DNA from: a virus
Length of the DNA stretch: 24,505 bases
Direction: 5' to 3' (one strand)
Virus record (IMG/VR): IMGVR_UViG_3300045999_006707
Coordinates: 1 to 24,505 of that record
The first letter of the stretch is position 1, and each line of letters starts with the position of its first letter. The translations under genes and the position numbers were made by a program. Shown here one piece after another: positions 1 to 6,794 of this stretch. The notes beneath the pieces are model-generated. The model saw nothing but the letters and a program-made list of their open reading frames with translations. It ran no database searches and was not told where the DNA came from.

Positions 1-1
1 G

Positions 2-640
2 TTGGGCAAGCTGTATCGTCAGGCGTGGGCGTTGTATGTGCAGTACGACAGCAAGAGTCTGAGGTATCGGTTTGCGGAGGATTCGTTGGAGGCGGATCCG
101 GTTGCGTTGCATGACCAGTATGAGTTGGAGCCGAAGGGTGGGATGGACATGGTGAGTCGTCAGATGATGGTGCAGCAGGCCATCAACCGGAAGCAGTTGT
201 TCATGAACTCGCCTTGGGTGGATCAGGTGGAGTTGGACAAGAGCATCATGGAGTTGGACGACCCGAGTCTGGTGAAGCGGTTGCTGCGGGATCCGGGGCA
301 GAAGCAGGTGGATGAGTTGGAGGATGAGGCGAAGACGATCCCGACGCTGCTCGTGGGTGTGCCTGTGCCTGCGAAGCCTGGTCAGAACTATGCGGGGAGG
401 ATTGGGGTGTTGATGCAGTATCTGAATGGGGCGATGCAGCAGGGTCAGGTGTTGAGTCCTGTGGCGAAGAATGCGTTCATGAGCCGGCTGGACAGTCTGC
501 TCCAGGCTTACGAACAGGTGGCGACGAATGAGGCGCGGAAGCTGCGGAAGGAGATCCAGAAGTTTTTTGAGAGTACGGGGATGCTCGCGGCCCAGCAGGC
601 CCCGGCCCCGGCCCCGGCCCCTGTTCCTGCTGTCCAATGA
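2..640 (+). CDS. Portal protein, C-terminal part (5' end outside window)
   Basis: The reading frame is open from the first bases of the window, so this is the 3' part of a longer gene and the TTG at base 2 is probably internal. About 212 residues are visible. The stretch with DDPSLVKRLLRDPG, followed by an acidic segment and a hydrophobic ILL-type stretch with GVPVPAKPGQNYAGRIGVLMQY, resembles the C-terminal part of portal proteins of phages with N4-gp56-type capsids. In the virion the portal is a dodecameric ring at one head vertex through which DNA is packaged and ejected. The end is an Ala-Pro repeat (APAPAPAP) encoded by a CCCCGG-type hexamer repeat at about 600-621. Its ATGA overlap with the next gene suggests translational coupling. 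Codons here are strikingly G-rich (TTG, GTG, GAG) compared with later genes. The identity rests on motif memory and position next to scaffold and capsid genes. Confidence 0.7.
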   Translation: MGKLYRQAWALYVQYDSKSLRYRFAEDSLEADPVALHDQYELEPKGGMDMVSRQMMVQQAINRKQLFMNSPWVDQVELDKSIMELDDPSLVKRLLRDPGQKQVDELEDEAKTIPTLLVGVPVPAKPGQNYAGRIGVLMQYLNGAMQQGQVLSPVAKNAFMSRLDSLLQAYEQVATNEARKLRKEIQKFFESTGMLAAQQAPAPAPAPVPAVQ

Positions 641-948
641 CCTGTAACGATTGTCGATACCGCGCTGTGGATGGAACCTGTCGGAGGTATCCGCCGAGCA
701 GCAGACCCACTTGTTGGCCCACTGTCCATGCGATGGATTGGTGCGGCGAGTTCCAGCCTATGAATCCAACTCCTCCGCCCCCTCCTCCGCCGGTCGTTCA
801 TATCAAGATGCCTGAGCCTGTGGTGACCACCTCAGTTTCTGTGATGCAGCAGCTTGAGGAGGGGGTTCCGCCGAAGGTGCGGTTCCAGAAGGCCAGGAGC
901 AATGGGACGTTGAAGGAGATACAGGAATCGCCGCTATTTGGAGAATGA
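637..948 (+). CDS. Small Cys-rich phage protein, putative zinc binder
   Basis: This 103-residue protein starts with ATG in an ATGA overlap with the portal stop. The N-terminal 40 residues carry a CNDCRY, GTCRRYPP and DWCGEF pattern, so Cys at about 3, 6, 15, 26 and 37. This resembles small zinc-finger-like proteins found in many tailed phages beside portal or terminase genes. A polyproline run of seven residues (about 46-52) follows, then a predicted helical C-terminal half with the basic segment KVRFQKARSNGTLKE. No enzymatic function can be assigned. Zinc binding is inferred from paired cysteines. Placement between portal and scaffold suggests a head-assembly or packaging accessory role. Confidence 0.75.
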   Translation: MTCNDCRYRAVDGTCRRYPPSSRPTCWPTVHAMDWCGEFQPMNPTPPPPPPPVVHIKMPEPVVTTSVSVMQQLEEGVPPKVRFQKARSNGTLKEIQESPLFGE

Positions 949-951
949 GAT

Positions 952-1197
952 ATGGCTGAGTACCAGGGCAAGAAGGTCACGTTGAACAAGCCGTTCTACA
1001 CGCCGGGCGAGGCGAAGAAGAAGGCTGTGTATGTCCGCAATCCGAAGGGGACTGTGATCAAGGTCCGGTTCGGTGATCCGAAGATGGAGATCAAGAAGGA
1101 TGATCCGGGTCGGCGGAAGAACTTTCGTGCGCGGCACAACTGCGACACGGCGACGGACAAGACAACGCCCAGGCACTGGTCGTGCAAGGCATGGTAA
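952..1197 (+). CDS. Small basic conserved phage protein with FRARHNCD motif
   Basis: This protein has 81 residues and a good Shine-Dalgarno site (GGAGA at 940-944, 7 bases before ATG). It is strongly basic and contains the linked blocks AVYVRNPKGTVIKVRFGDP (about 25-43), RRKNFRARHNCD (about 54-65) and a terminal PRHWSCKAW. The spacing of Cys, His and Trp in the last third looks like a conserved functional unit. I recall the same RARHxC...K...WSC block in other phage proteins of head modules, sometimes at the end of larger proteins, but cannot name a function with certainty. It lies between portal and scaffold, so a head-assembly accessory role or DNA contact is possible. That role is inference. 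Confidence 0.75.
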   Translation: MAEYQGKKVTLNKPFYTPGEAKKKAVYVRNPKGTVIKVRFGDPKMEIKKDDPGRRKNFRARHNCDTATDKTTPRHWSCKAW

Positions 1198-1201
1198 CCA
1201 C

Positions 1202-1357
1202 ATGAAGAAGAAACCTACGAAGTTCAGCAAGTTGGCCACGCAGCTCAAGAAGGAGGGCGCGGATGATCCGAAGGCTCTGGCGGCATGGATCGGGCGCAAG
1301 AAGCTCGGGGCTGCGGAGTTCATGCGCCGTGCGGCTGCCGGCAGGAAGAAGGGCTGA
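1202..1357 (+). CDS. 51-residue basic conserved phage protein
   Basis: The ATG at 1202 gives a 51-residue protein rich in Lys and Arg. It contains KFSKLATQLKKEG, DPKALAAWIGRKKLG and a helical C terminus ending in GRKKG. The DPKALAAxIGRKKxG core is familiar from very small proteins of many phage genomes, where no function is established. A longer frame upstream (from 1073) overlaps the preceding gene and lacks conserved character, so the shorter start is preferred. The stop TGA at 1355-1357 overlaps the next ATG by one base (TGATG), which suggests coupling. Net charge suggests nucleic acid or capsid-interior binding, but this is only inference. Confidence 0.65.
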   Translation: MKKKPTKFSKLATQLKKEGADDPKALAAWIGRKKLGAAEFMRRAAAGRKKG

Positions 1358-1680
1358 TGATCACATTCATTGGCCGACTCCGTGCGGCATGGACTTTTGC
1401 GCGTCACCAGCGTTGGGTTGATCCGTTGCCATGGCGCAAGGATGACGCGATCGCGCTCAACAATTTCTTCAAGAGCGATACCGGCAAACGGTTCAAGGAA
1501 GCTCTACTGAACACGGTCCTGATGCAGAACGCTTCTGCGATTACGGACCGAAACCATTTGCAATACTCGGCAGGGTTTGCAATGGGTCAGGCCAGTCTTG
1601 TGAAGGTCATCGAAGTGATGGCCGATCAGGAATCAATTACGGGGCAGGATGATGATCCTGATTCTGCCACGAACACATAG
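1357..1680 (+). CDS. Hypothetical phage head-module protein (107 residues)
   Basis: The start is the ATG at 1357 in a TGATG overlap with the preceding gene. An in-frame ATG at 1285 would run 73 bases into that gene and is less likely. The protein has 107 residues: a basic aromatic N terminus (RAAWTFARHQRWVDPLPW), a helical middle (NNFFKSDTGKRFKEALLN), and a segment with NHLQYSAGFAMGQASLVKVIEVM before an acidic tail. Proteins with a similar helix, Tyr-x-x-Gly-x-Ala-x-Gly and helix pattern often precede scaffold and capsid genes in related phages. Their function is unknown. No membrane segment or catalytic motif is seen. Confidence 0.7.
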   Translation: MITFIGRLRAAWTFARHQRWVDPLPWRKDDAIALNNFFKSDTGKRFKEALLNTVLMQNASAITDRNHLQYSAGFAMGQASLVKVIEVMADQESITGQDDDPDSATNT

Positions 1681-1735
1681 GATCAAGTTGCGGTTGCTGT
1701 GTCTGTGCGGACCGGCAAACGAGTAAAAGCACAAT

Positions 1736-2671
1736 ATGTCAGAAGAGAATCAGAGCGGGGCGATGGATGCCAATGCGATGCTCGCGCTGGCCAACGACTT
1801 CGACTCCGGTGTCGATATCGACAATCGGGCAAAGGAGCAGCCGGAAACCAAACAAGAGGTTGCTCCAGCCGAGAAGGAAACCACAGAAGTGGAGTCCGCC
1901 GGAAAAGAGGTTGAGAACACGGCCAAGAGCGAGAGTAAGCAGGAGCAGAAGCCGCCCGCTGAGCAGAAGCGGGATTCCAAGTTTGCCCAGGAGCAACAGC
2001 GAAAGGCCAAGACTTGGGAGCAGATCAACGCCGAGAAGGAGGCCATCAAGGCCGAGCGCGAGGCGGTGAAACGGGAGCGGGAGGAATGGCAGAAGCAGCG
2101 GGAGCAATCCCAGAGTGCGGAAGCCAATTCCTTCAGGGATGACAAGGGCTACACGGCGGAGGACTACGAGGCTGCGGCCAAGGAGTTCGATGCTGATGGC
2201 GATACCCAGTTGGCCAAGGCAGCGCGAGCCAAGGCCGAGGGGGTTCGCAAGTCCGCATCCCAGCAGGCGCAGAAGGTCCAGCAGGAGCGCATGGCAAAGC
2301 AGTGGGCTGACAACTACAATCGATTGGCCGACAAGGAGCCGTGGTTGAAGGATCAGTCGAGTGCCGAGTACAAGCGGACTGTTGAGATCTTGCAGCGTGT
2401 GCCGTTCCTCACGGGGATGCCGGATGGACTTGTCCATGCGGTTGAACTGATGAAGCTGCAAGATACCGCTGGCAAAGCTCAGTCGCTTGAGAGCGAGAAC
2501 AAGGCTCTCAAGGAACAGTTGGAAAAGCTCCAGCAGAAGACCGCCATTGGGAAGAGCATTCCGGCAGGACAACTCAAGGCCGAGGAGAAGGATTTCTCCA
2601 AGCTGTCCCTCAAGGAGCAGAGGGAGGCGCTCATGCGAGCGTCACGAGAGTTCGACCGGGAAGCAGCCTAA
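1736..2671 (+). CDS. Scaffold-like coiled-coil head protein
   Basis: This protein has 311 residues and an extremely charged composition. The N-terminal 60 residues are acidic and low in complexity. A long Glu/Lys/Gln/Arg-rich coiled coil follows (about 60-200, including WEQINAEKEAIKAEREAVKR), then a more ordered segment (DKEPWLKDQSSAEYKRTVEIL, about 200-220), and a second coiled coil near 245-275. Immediate placement before the major capsid gene, helical architecture and length match internal scaffolding proteins. Those guide capsid assembly and leave before DNA enters. No protease domain is visible. The ATG has no clear Shine-Dalgarno site, only an A-rich AAAAGCACAAT leader. The assignment rests on position and composition rather than a specific motif. 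Confidence 0.65.
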   Translation: MSEENQSGAMDANAMLALANDFDSGVDIDNRAKEQPETKQEVAPAEKETTEVESAGKEVENTAKSESKQEQKPPAEQKRDSKFAQEQQRKAKTWEQINAEKEAIKAEREAVKREREEWQKQREQSQSAEANSFRDDKGYTAEDYEAAAKEFDADGDTQLAKAARAKAEGVRKSASQQAQKVQQERMAKQWADNYNRLADKEPWLKDQSSAEYKRTVEILQRVPFLTGMPDGLVHAVELMKLQDTAGKAQSLESENKALKEQLEKLQQKTAIGKSIPAGQLKAEEKDFSKLSLKEQREALMRASREFDREAA

Positions 2672-2691
2672 GGCACAACCACAACTGAAAT

Positions 2692-3849
2692 ATGCCAGTC
2701 ACGACCTCAACCACGCTTACTAACCAGTTCCAGAACTACTTCAGCAAGGAGCTGCTCAGCATCGTCACTCAGGAGACGATCCTCGATCAGTTCGGCATGA
2801 AGGCCCCGATCCCCAAGAACAATGGCAACAAGGCCATCTCGATGTTCCGTTTCGGAGCCCCGAGCATTGGCAGTGTCCAGTCGTTGAGTGAGGGTACGGC
2901 CATCGCCTCGGCCAACTACCGCGCTCTCGCGCTGAACAAGCTCGACAAGAGTCTGTCGCAGTACGGTCAGGTCATCGGCCTCACGGACATCCTCCGCGCC
3001 ACCGACCTGTTCAACAGCTTGCAGCAGGCCACCAAGACCTCTGGTCTGGACATGGCTCTCTGGGTTGACTCGGTGATCCGCAACACGCTGATCGGTTCCA
3101 ACCTGTCGCTTCACGTTGGAACTTCGGTTCTTGGTACTGGCCCAGAACAGGCCGGCCCTGCGTTCGACAACTCGGATGCCTGTAACACCGCCGCCGGTTC
3201 CGGCGGTATCAAGGTGTACGGAAACCCGGCCACGCTGACGAACCAGACCTTCTCTGGTCTGAATACCGATACCACCGCTGCGAACGTCACGATGACCGCT
3301 TCGGCTGTCCTCGATTCGATGACCCGGCTGAAGCGCAATCGCGCCCCGCTGATCAATGGCAGCTACGTCCTCGCCACCGATCCCCGCGTTGCCCGCGACC
3401 TGATGCGCGACAGCGACTGGTTGAACGCCTCCAACTACGGCAACAAGGGTGTGCCGTTCTACAAGGGCGAGGTTGGCTCCATCTACGGCTGCCGCGTCGT
3501 CACCCAGACCAACTCGTTTGTCAGCAAGGGTTCCGCGACTGATACTGACGAGTTCATCAATACTACCAGCCCCAATGGGGGTGGTCTTACTGCTACCAAG
3601 GACATCATCGCTTCGTTCTTCTTCGGCAACGAGGCGTTCGGTATCCCCGCCCTGACCGGTGATGATCCGCTCTCCCCGAAGATCGTGATCACCGACACCC
3701 CGGACAAGAGCGACCCGCTGAACCAGCTCGTCACCGTTGGCGTGAAGCTCTACTTCGCCACGCTCCGTCTGGCCGCTGGTAACACCGGTTCCACCGGCAA
3801 CCCGACCTGGTACCTGGTGCATCGCACGAAGACCTCGACCACGCTGTAA
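2692..3849 (+). CDS. Major capsid protein, N4-gp56 family
   Basis: This 385-residue protein forms the icosahedral head shell. Features match the N4-gp56 capsid family. The N-terminal segment has TLTNQFQNYFSKELL (about 8-22), then IPKNNGNKAI (40-49), LSEG (65-68), and QYGQVIGLTDI (90-100). Later come a helix with ALWVDSVIRNTL and a domain beginning TRLKRNRAPLINGSYVLATDP. This is an HK97-like fold family. The gene lies directly after the scaffold-like gene, as expected. Codon use is unusually even and biased to favoured codons, consistent with high expression. Surprisingly, there is no Shine-Dalgarno site: the 20 bases before ATG read as an A/C-rich leader ending CTGAAAT. The stop overlaps the next ATG by one base. 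Confidence 0.9.
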   Translation: MPVTTSTTLTNQFQNYFSKELLSIVTQETILDQFGMKAPIPKNNGNKAISMFRFGAPSIGSVQSLSEGTAIASANYRALALNKLDKSLSQYGQVIGLTDILRATDLFNSLQQATKTSGLDMALWVDSVIRNTLIGSNLSLHVGTSVLGTGPEQAGPAFDNSDACNTAAGSGGIKVYGNPATLTNQTFSGLNTDTTAANVTMTASAVLDSMTRLKRNRAPLINGSYVLATDPRVARDLMRDSDWLNASNYGNKGVPFYKGEVGSIYGCRVVTQTNSFVSKGSATDTDEFINTTSPNGGGLTATKDIIASFFFGNEAFGIPALTGDDPLSPKIVITDTPDKSDPLNQLVTVGVKLYFATLRLAAGNTGSTGNPTWYLVHRTKTSTTL

Positions 3850-4241
3850 TGAAACCCAAGACGGCCACCATCATGGTGATCGCCGTCGGCCCAAAGGGGC
3901 ATCATCGAGCAATCGGTGGTGCCCCTTCTCATTCCGCTTGCGGATGCGAAGATGCCGACAACAATGCGCCCATGATTTCGATTCCTATCGAGGCTCTCTC
4001 CACCGACATGGAGGATGGCGAACAGGCCATGCCAGAGGTCGGTGACGAGGTTGTTCTGGATGATGTTCGCGGTGTGTTGAAGAAGCTCGACAACGGAGAA
4101 GCCTACATCGAGATCCGTAGCGTCAACGGCATGCCCGCCGAGTACGAGTCCAAGGAGGACAAGAAAGAGATGGCCGGTCCCATGGACAAAGAAGGCATGC
4201 AGAAGATGGCCGAGGAATACGACAGCGAGATGGAGGGCTAA
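3849..4241 (+). CDS. Small acidic protein downstream of capsid gene
   Basis: With the ATG at 3849 (TAATG overlap with the capsid stop) the product has 130 residues. It starts with a hydrophobic KTATIMVIAVG stretch and a short segment with CGC. The apparent conserved core starts at the in-frame ATG at 3972 (89 residues). It runs MISIPIEAL, then PEVGDEVVLDD, GEAYIEIRSVNG, and a charged Met/Glu/Lys-rich tail. Similar acidic proteins with a small beta domain and an acidic tail commonly follow N4-gp56-type capsid genes, perhaps as decoration or assembly factors. No function is proven. Neither start has a strong Shine-Dalgarno site, so the true start is open. Coupling to the capsid stop favours 3849. 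Confidence 0.7.
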   Translation: MKPKTATIMVIAVGPKGHHRAIGGAPSHSACGCEDADNNAPMISIPIEALSTDMEDGEQAMPEVGDEVVLDDVRGVLKKLDNGEAYIEIRSVNGMPAEYESKEDKKEMAGPMDKEGMQKMAEEYDSEMEG

Positions 4242-4242
4242 G

Positions 4243-4497
4243 ATGCCGATCTACACCTTCGAGAACAAGGGCCGGACCATCGAGCATATCGCTCCGATGG
4301 GAACCGATTCCATTGTGATCAAAGGGGAACGCTGGACGAGGCAGCCGGTGGCCCGCTTCGGGGTCACCGGTTTTGCCCGCGAGGCCGAACTCAAGGATCA
4401 TGTGAAGAAAGGGTTCAGCCGATTGGAGGATCGGCAGGGCTCGCGCTTCGAGAGCACTTTCACCAAGAATCAGATTCGCAAGATTTGGGACATATGA
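4243..4497 (+). CDS. Hypothetical 84-residue head/neck protein
   Basis: The protein starts MPIYTFENKG, which looks like the beginning of FmdB-type zinc ribbons (MPIYEYxC) but lacks every cysteine, so a zinc site is absent. A compact beta segment follows (RTIEHIAPMGTDSIVIKGERW), then a Lys/Arg-rich helical C-terminal half ending NQIRKIWDI. A clear Shine-Dalgarno site GGAGGG lies at 4232-4237, 5 bases before ATG. The stop overlaps the next start as ATGA. Function is unknown. It sits in a run of small structural genes after the capsid gene, where head-completion or decoration proteins occur. Confidence 0.7.
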   Translation: MPIYTFENKGRTIEHIAPMGTDSIVIKGERWTRQPVARFGVTGFAREAELKDHVKKGFSRLEDRQGSRFESTFTKNQIRKIWDI

Positions 4498-4760
4498 GCA
4501 TTGAATCCAATCTAGCCATTGAATACTCGATGGGCATTGCTGGTGGCCGACTCGTGCAGGACACAGCCAGCTACACCGGCCCATTCGTTGCGCTGACGTT
4601 CCTGGCTCCGACCGTGATCTCCAGCATCTCTGGAACGAACATTGTCGGCACCTTTTCGAGCGTGACGATCCCTGCAGGTGTGACGATTCAAGCGCCGATC
4701 ACCAGCTTCCAGCTTTCGAGCGGTGTGGTGTGGGCCACGAATGGCGTGATCCAGTCCTGA
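4494..4760 (+). CDS. Small beta-rich structural protein (88 residues)
   Basis: The start is chosen at the ATG at 4494, which forms an ATGA overlap with the preceding stop. An ATG three codons earlier (4485) is possible. The product is rich in Ser, Thr, Val, Ile and Gly, with no charged clusters. Alternating beta patterns include TGPFVALTFLAPTVISSISG and VTIPAGVTIQAPITSFQLS. Such proteins in this genome position are often minor virion or decoration proteins. No family name is certain. The sequence ends with SSGVVWATNGVIQS, resembling the final strand pair of a beta sandwich. Confidence 0.65.
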   Translation: MSIESNLAIEYSMGIAGGRLVQDTASYTGPFVALTFLAPTVISSISGTNIVGTFSSVTIPAGVTIQAPITSFQLSSGVVWATNGVIQS

Positions 4761-4766
4761 TGACCC

Positions 4767-5003
4767 GTGAACACCCTGGCTCTAGGAACTCGGTTGGCAT
4801 CGTCGGGTGGCGGAAACGTCATTCCGATCGATCCTCCGATCCTGCGCCGGGACCTGTTGCAGGAAGACGATTTCTTCGTCCTGTTGGAAGACGCGAGCAA
4901 GATCGTTCTCAGTCTTGGAACCTATGATCGAATTGCCACTGAGCAGGGCACTGATCTGCTCCTCACCGAAGATTCAAGCAAGTTCATTCTAACCGTTTAT
5001 TGA
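4767..5003 (+). CDS. Small hypothetical structural protein with LLxED repeats
   Basis: The 78-residue frame starts at GTG 4767, seven bases after the previous stop, and ends two bases before the tail-fibre gene. A competing frame starts at ATG 4760 in a TGATG overlap, but its translation is Arg/Ser-rich and looks like a shadow, so the GTG frame is preferred. The protein carries two copies of a motif: DDFFVLLEDASKIVLS (about 34-49) and TDLLLTEDSSKFILT (about 62-76). Short Glu-Asp beta-hairpin repeats of this kind are frequent in phage tail-associated proteins. Function is unknown. Confidence 0.6.
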   Translation: MNTLALGTRLASSGGGNVIPIDPPILRRDLLQEDDFFVLLEDASKIVLSLGTYDRIATEQGTDLLLTEDSSKFILTVY

Positions 5004-5004
5004 T

Positions 5005-5895
5005 ATGCCCGACACGAAGATCACAGCACTTACGGCACTGACTGCGGCTGATCCCGCGAATGATGTGCTTCCGATTGTCGATGTGAGTGACACGACAATG
5101 GCGGCTTCTGGTACCACCAAGAAGATCAGCATCAACAATGTTCTTGGTTGTTCCGGCACCGCCACGCTCGCCTCCGCCACCATCACCGGCAACCTGACGG
5201 TGGATACGAATACGCTGTTCGTGGATGCGGCGAACAATCGGGTGGGTATTGGGACGGTGAGTCCGGTTGACTCGCTTCATATTTTTGGAACCGGAAATGC
5301 CTTGATTGAAGGAAGTGCTGGCATTTATGCCAAAACAATCACGAAGGTCGGCGCGAAATCTTGGCAGTTTGGTTATCGCAGCGGAACGCTTCAGTACGAA
5401 ATCCAAGAGGATGGTGTTGAGCGTTACACCATCGGAAACGGTGGCACTCCGCATACATGGTACATCGGTGCGTCCACCGCCATGACCCTCAACTCCACCG
5501 GCTTGGGCGTGGGGGTGAGTCCGGCGGCAAAGTTCGACAGCTTGGTTGCCGATGCTGCTGAATGCGCTCGTTTCCGTGCGGCAAGTGGCTGGCTGCGGAT
5601 TCATCCTTATCTGGACGCAACGGATGTTTGCCGACTGCAATCGGTCAACAATACCAACACGGGGCTTCAAAACCTGACGGTTGAGGGATTCAATCTTCGG
5701 TTCAATACAAACAATGGAAACGCTGTCATTATCGATAGCCTCGGAAACACGGTTTCCAACGTGAACTCTGCGGTTCCTGCGCTTGGAACCAATAACCGGA
5801 TGGTCTTCAACCTGACATCCAACACCAACCTCCGCATCTCGGTTCGCGGCTCCGATGGTGTAACCCGCACTACCAACCTCACCCTCGCCCCCTAA
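5005..5895 (+). CDS. Tail fibre-like protein
   Basis: This 296-residue protein looks like a fibrous tail or adhesion protein. The N terminus (about 4-48) has the familiar KITALTALTAADPANDVLPI and VDVSDTTMAASGTTKKIS pattern, used by many phage fibre proteins as an attachment module. A repeat-like region follows (TITGNLTVDTNTLFVDAANN and RVGIGTVSP), then a globular middle with Tyr/Trp-rich segments (KSWQFGYRSGTLQYEIQED). The C terminus has FNLTSNTNLRISVRGSDG and TTNLTLAP. No chaperone-type peptidase triad is evident. A related attachment module appears inside the second fibre gene at 10126-11415. Fibres bind the host cell surface. Confidence 0.75.
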   Translation: MPDTKITALTALTAADPANDVLPIVDVSDTTMAASGTTKKISINNVLGCSGTATLASATITGNLTVDTNTLFVDAANNRVGIGTVSPVDSLHIFGTGNALIEGSAGIYAKTITKVGAKSWQFGYRSGTLQYEIQEDGVERYTIGNGGTPHTWYIGASTAMTLNSTGLGVGVSPAAKFDSLVADAAECARFRAASGWLRIHPYLDATDVCRLQSVNNTNTGLQNLTVEGFNLRFNTNNGNAVIIDSLGNTVSNVNSAVPALGTNNRMVFNLTSNTNLRISVRGSDGVTRTTNLTLAP

Positions 5896-5899
5896 TACC

Positions 5900-6268
5900 A
5901 TGACCATCCTCTGGCTCATCGAACGCCTTCTCGTCAAGCCGACCGACGGCTCCAACACCGATGTCGTAATCACCGCCGATTGGCGTTGCAACGGCTCGCA
6001 GGAATCGTTCTTCGGAACGTGCTACGGCTCGACCTCATTCGCTCCGCCGACTGGTAGCTTCACGCCTTACGACCAGTTGACCGAAGCGCAGGTGCTGGAC
6101 TGGTGCTACGCCAACGGAGTCGATCAAGCGGCCATCGAAGCGAACGTCACCGCGCAGATCAACAACCAGATCAACCCGCCCGTGGTTGCTCTGCCGCTGC
6201 CGTGGGTCGAACCCGATCCGTTGGTGATTGCGGTCGAGGACACCGTGGTCAAGACTCCCGCTGCATGA
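5900..6268 (+). CDS. DUF7936-like phage protein
   Basis: The product has 122 residues. The pattern of an N-terminal beta strand (ILWLIERLLVKP), a DVVITADWRCNG strand, a Gly/Thr/Ser loop with CYGSTSF, then FTPYDQLTEAQVLDWCYANG, a helical IEANVTAQINNQ and PLPW near the end fits a widespread small phage family. I recognise this as DUF7936-like. Members usually sit close to tail-fibre and lysis genes. Their function is unknown; a virion-associated role is likely. The start has no Shine-Dalgarno site (leader CCCCCTAATACC). The stop overlaps the next gene as ATGA. Confidence 0.7.
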   Translation: MTILWLIERLLVKPTDGSNTDVVITADWRCNGSQESFFGTCYGSTSFAPPTGSFTPYDQLTEAQVLDWCYANGVDQAAIEANVTAQINNQINPPVVALPLPWVEPDPLVIAVEDTVVKTPAA

Positions 6269-6417
6269 TTGAAATCAAACTGACTCAGGAGCAGGCCAAT
6301 AGCCTCCTCCAGCTCATCGACATCGCCATCAAGGCCGGCGGCTACCAGAATGCCAAGGCAGCCGTCCCGCTGGTCGACATCATCCTCGACGCCGCCAACT
6401 CCCAGAAGCCCCAGTAG
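6265..6417 (+). CDS. 50-residue helical hypothetical protein
   Basis: The start is the ATG at 6265 in an ATGA overlap with the previous stop. The 50 residues form two probable helices: LTQEQANSLLQLIDIAIKAGG and NAKAAVPLVDIILDAANSQ. Similar tiny helical proteins with a leucine-rich LTxEQxNxLLxLIDxA pattern occur in phage genomes just before lysis genes, with unknown role. There is no membrane segment or metal motif. The longer in-frame extension upstream (from 6103) overlaps the preceding gene and is Arg-rich, so it is discarded. Confidence 0.65.
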   Translation: MIEIKLTQEQANSLLQLIDIAIKAGGYQNAKAAVPLVDIILDAANSQKPQ

Positions 6418-6420
6418 TCC

Positions 6421-6627
6421 ATGCCCCCCATCGACAACCACGAACTGGAAGTCCGAATCGTGCGCCTCGAAACCACCATCGGCGACAAGGATTCCGGCCT
6501 CGTCTCCGACATCCACGGCATCAAAGCCTGTGTCGAGGGGCTGAAACAGTTTCAGTGGAAGCTGTTCGGAGGCCTCGCGGTCATCGTCGTTCTCGCCCAA
6601 ATGTTCGTCCGAATCGTCCTAAAATGA
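6421..6627 (+). CDS. XhlA-like membrane protein of the lysis cassette
   Basis: The 68-residue protein has a soluble N-terminal heptad-like segment (HELEVRIVRLETTIGDKD, about 7-24) and a helix (SDIHGIKACVEGLKQFQWK). One C-terminal transmembrane helix follows (about 47-66, LFGGLAVIVVLAQMFVRIVL). This layout of coiled coil then single C-terminal anchor matches small XhlA-type lysis accessory proteins. It lies directly upstream of, and overlaps by 4 bases, a two-helix holin candidate. Its job would be to assist holin hole formation in the inner membrane. The identification is by topology and neighbour, not by a signature motif. Confidence 0.6.
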   Translation: MPPIDNHELEVRIVRLETTIGDKDSGLVSDIHGIKACVEGLKQFQWKLFGGLAVIVVLAQMFVRIVLK

Positions 6628-6794
6628 ATCCCAACATCGCCTCCCTCATCCGCCACGCCCTCACCGCCGCCGGCGGATTCTTCGTCGCCAAGGGCCTCGC
6701 CTCCTCGGAGCAGATCGTCGAAATCGTCGGCGCACTCAGCACCGTCATCGGCATCGTTTGGTCCGTCAAAAACAACACGCTCAAGAAGGACTGA
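6624..6794 (+). CDS. Putative holin (two transmembrane helices)
   Basis: The 56-residue product starts at the ATG in an ATGA overlap. It has the pattern SLIRHALTAAGGFFVAKGLAS (about 7-27), then EQIVEIVGALSTVIGIVWSVKNN (about 30-51) and a basic tail NTLKKD. Two hydrophobic helices joined by a short turn, with the IRHxLTAxGG and GIxWSV signatures, match small phage holins of the Pam3-gp28-like group. Holins oligomerise in the inner membrane and time lysis. The next gene follows in a TGATG overlap, so the whole lysis cassette appears translationally coupled. Confidence 0.75.
   Translation: MNPNIASLIRHALTAAGGFFVAKGLASSEQIVEIVGALSTVIGIVWSVKNNTLKKD

Noticed and set aside
1681-1735. Possible promoter in the 55-base gap before the scaffold gene
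   Set aside because: A TTGCGG is present but no convincing -10 element follows at a proper distance.
3191-3206. Short perfect inverted repeat in the capsid gene
   Set aside because: The 7-bp arms with a 2-base centre lie in codons for Ala, Gly and Ser; GC-rich codons explain it.
2707-3822. Long - strand open frame of 371 codons opposite the capsid gene
   Set aside because: It mirrors a highly biased capsid gene; its Val/Gly/Arg/Asp-rich product has no family features.
4760-4927. Frame from ATG 4760 in TGATG overlap
   Set aside because: Its translation is Arg/Ser-rich and ends within the better frame 4767-5003, which carries two LLxED-type motifs.
4984-5991. Long - strand open frame of 335 codons
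   Set aside because: It runs opposite a convincing tail-fibre gene, spans two + strand genes, and shows no recognisable domain.
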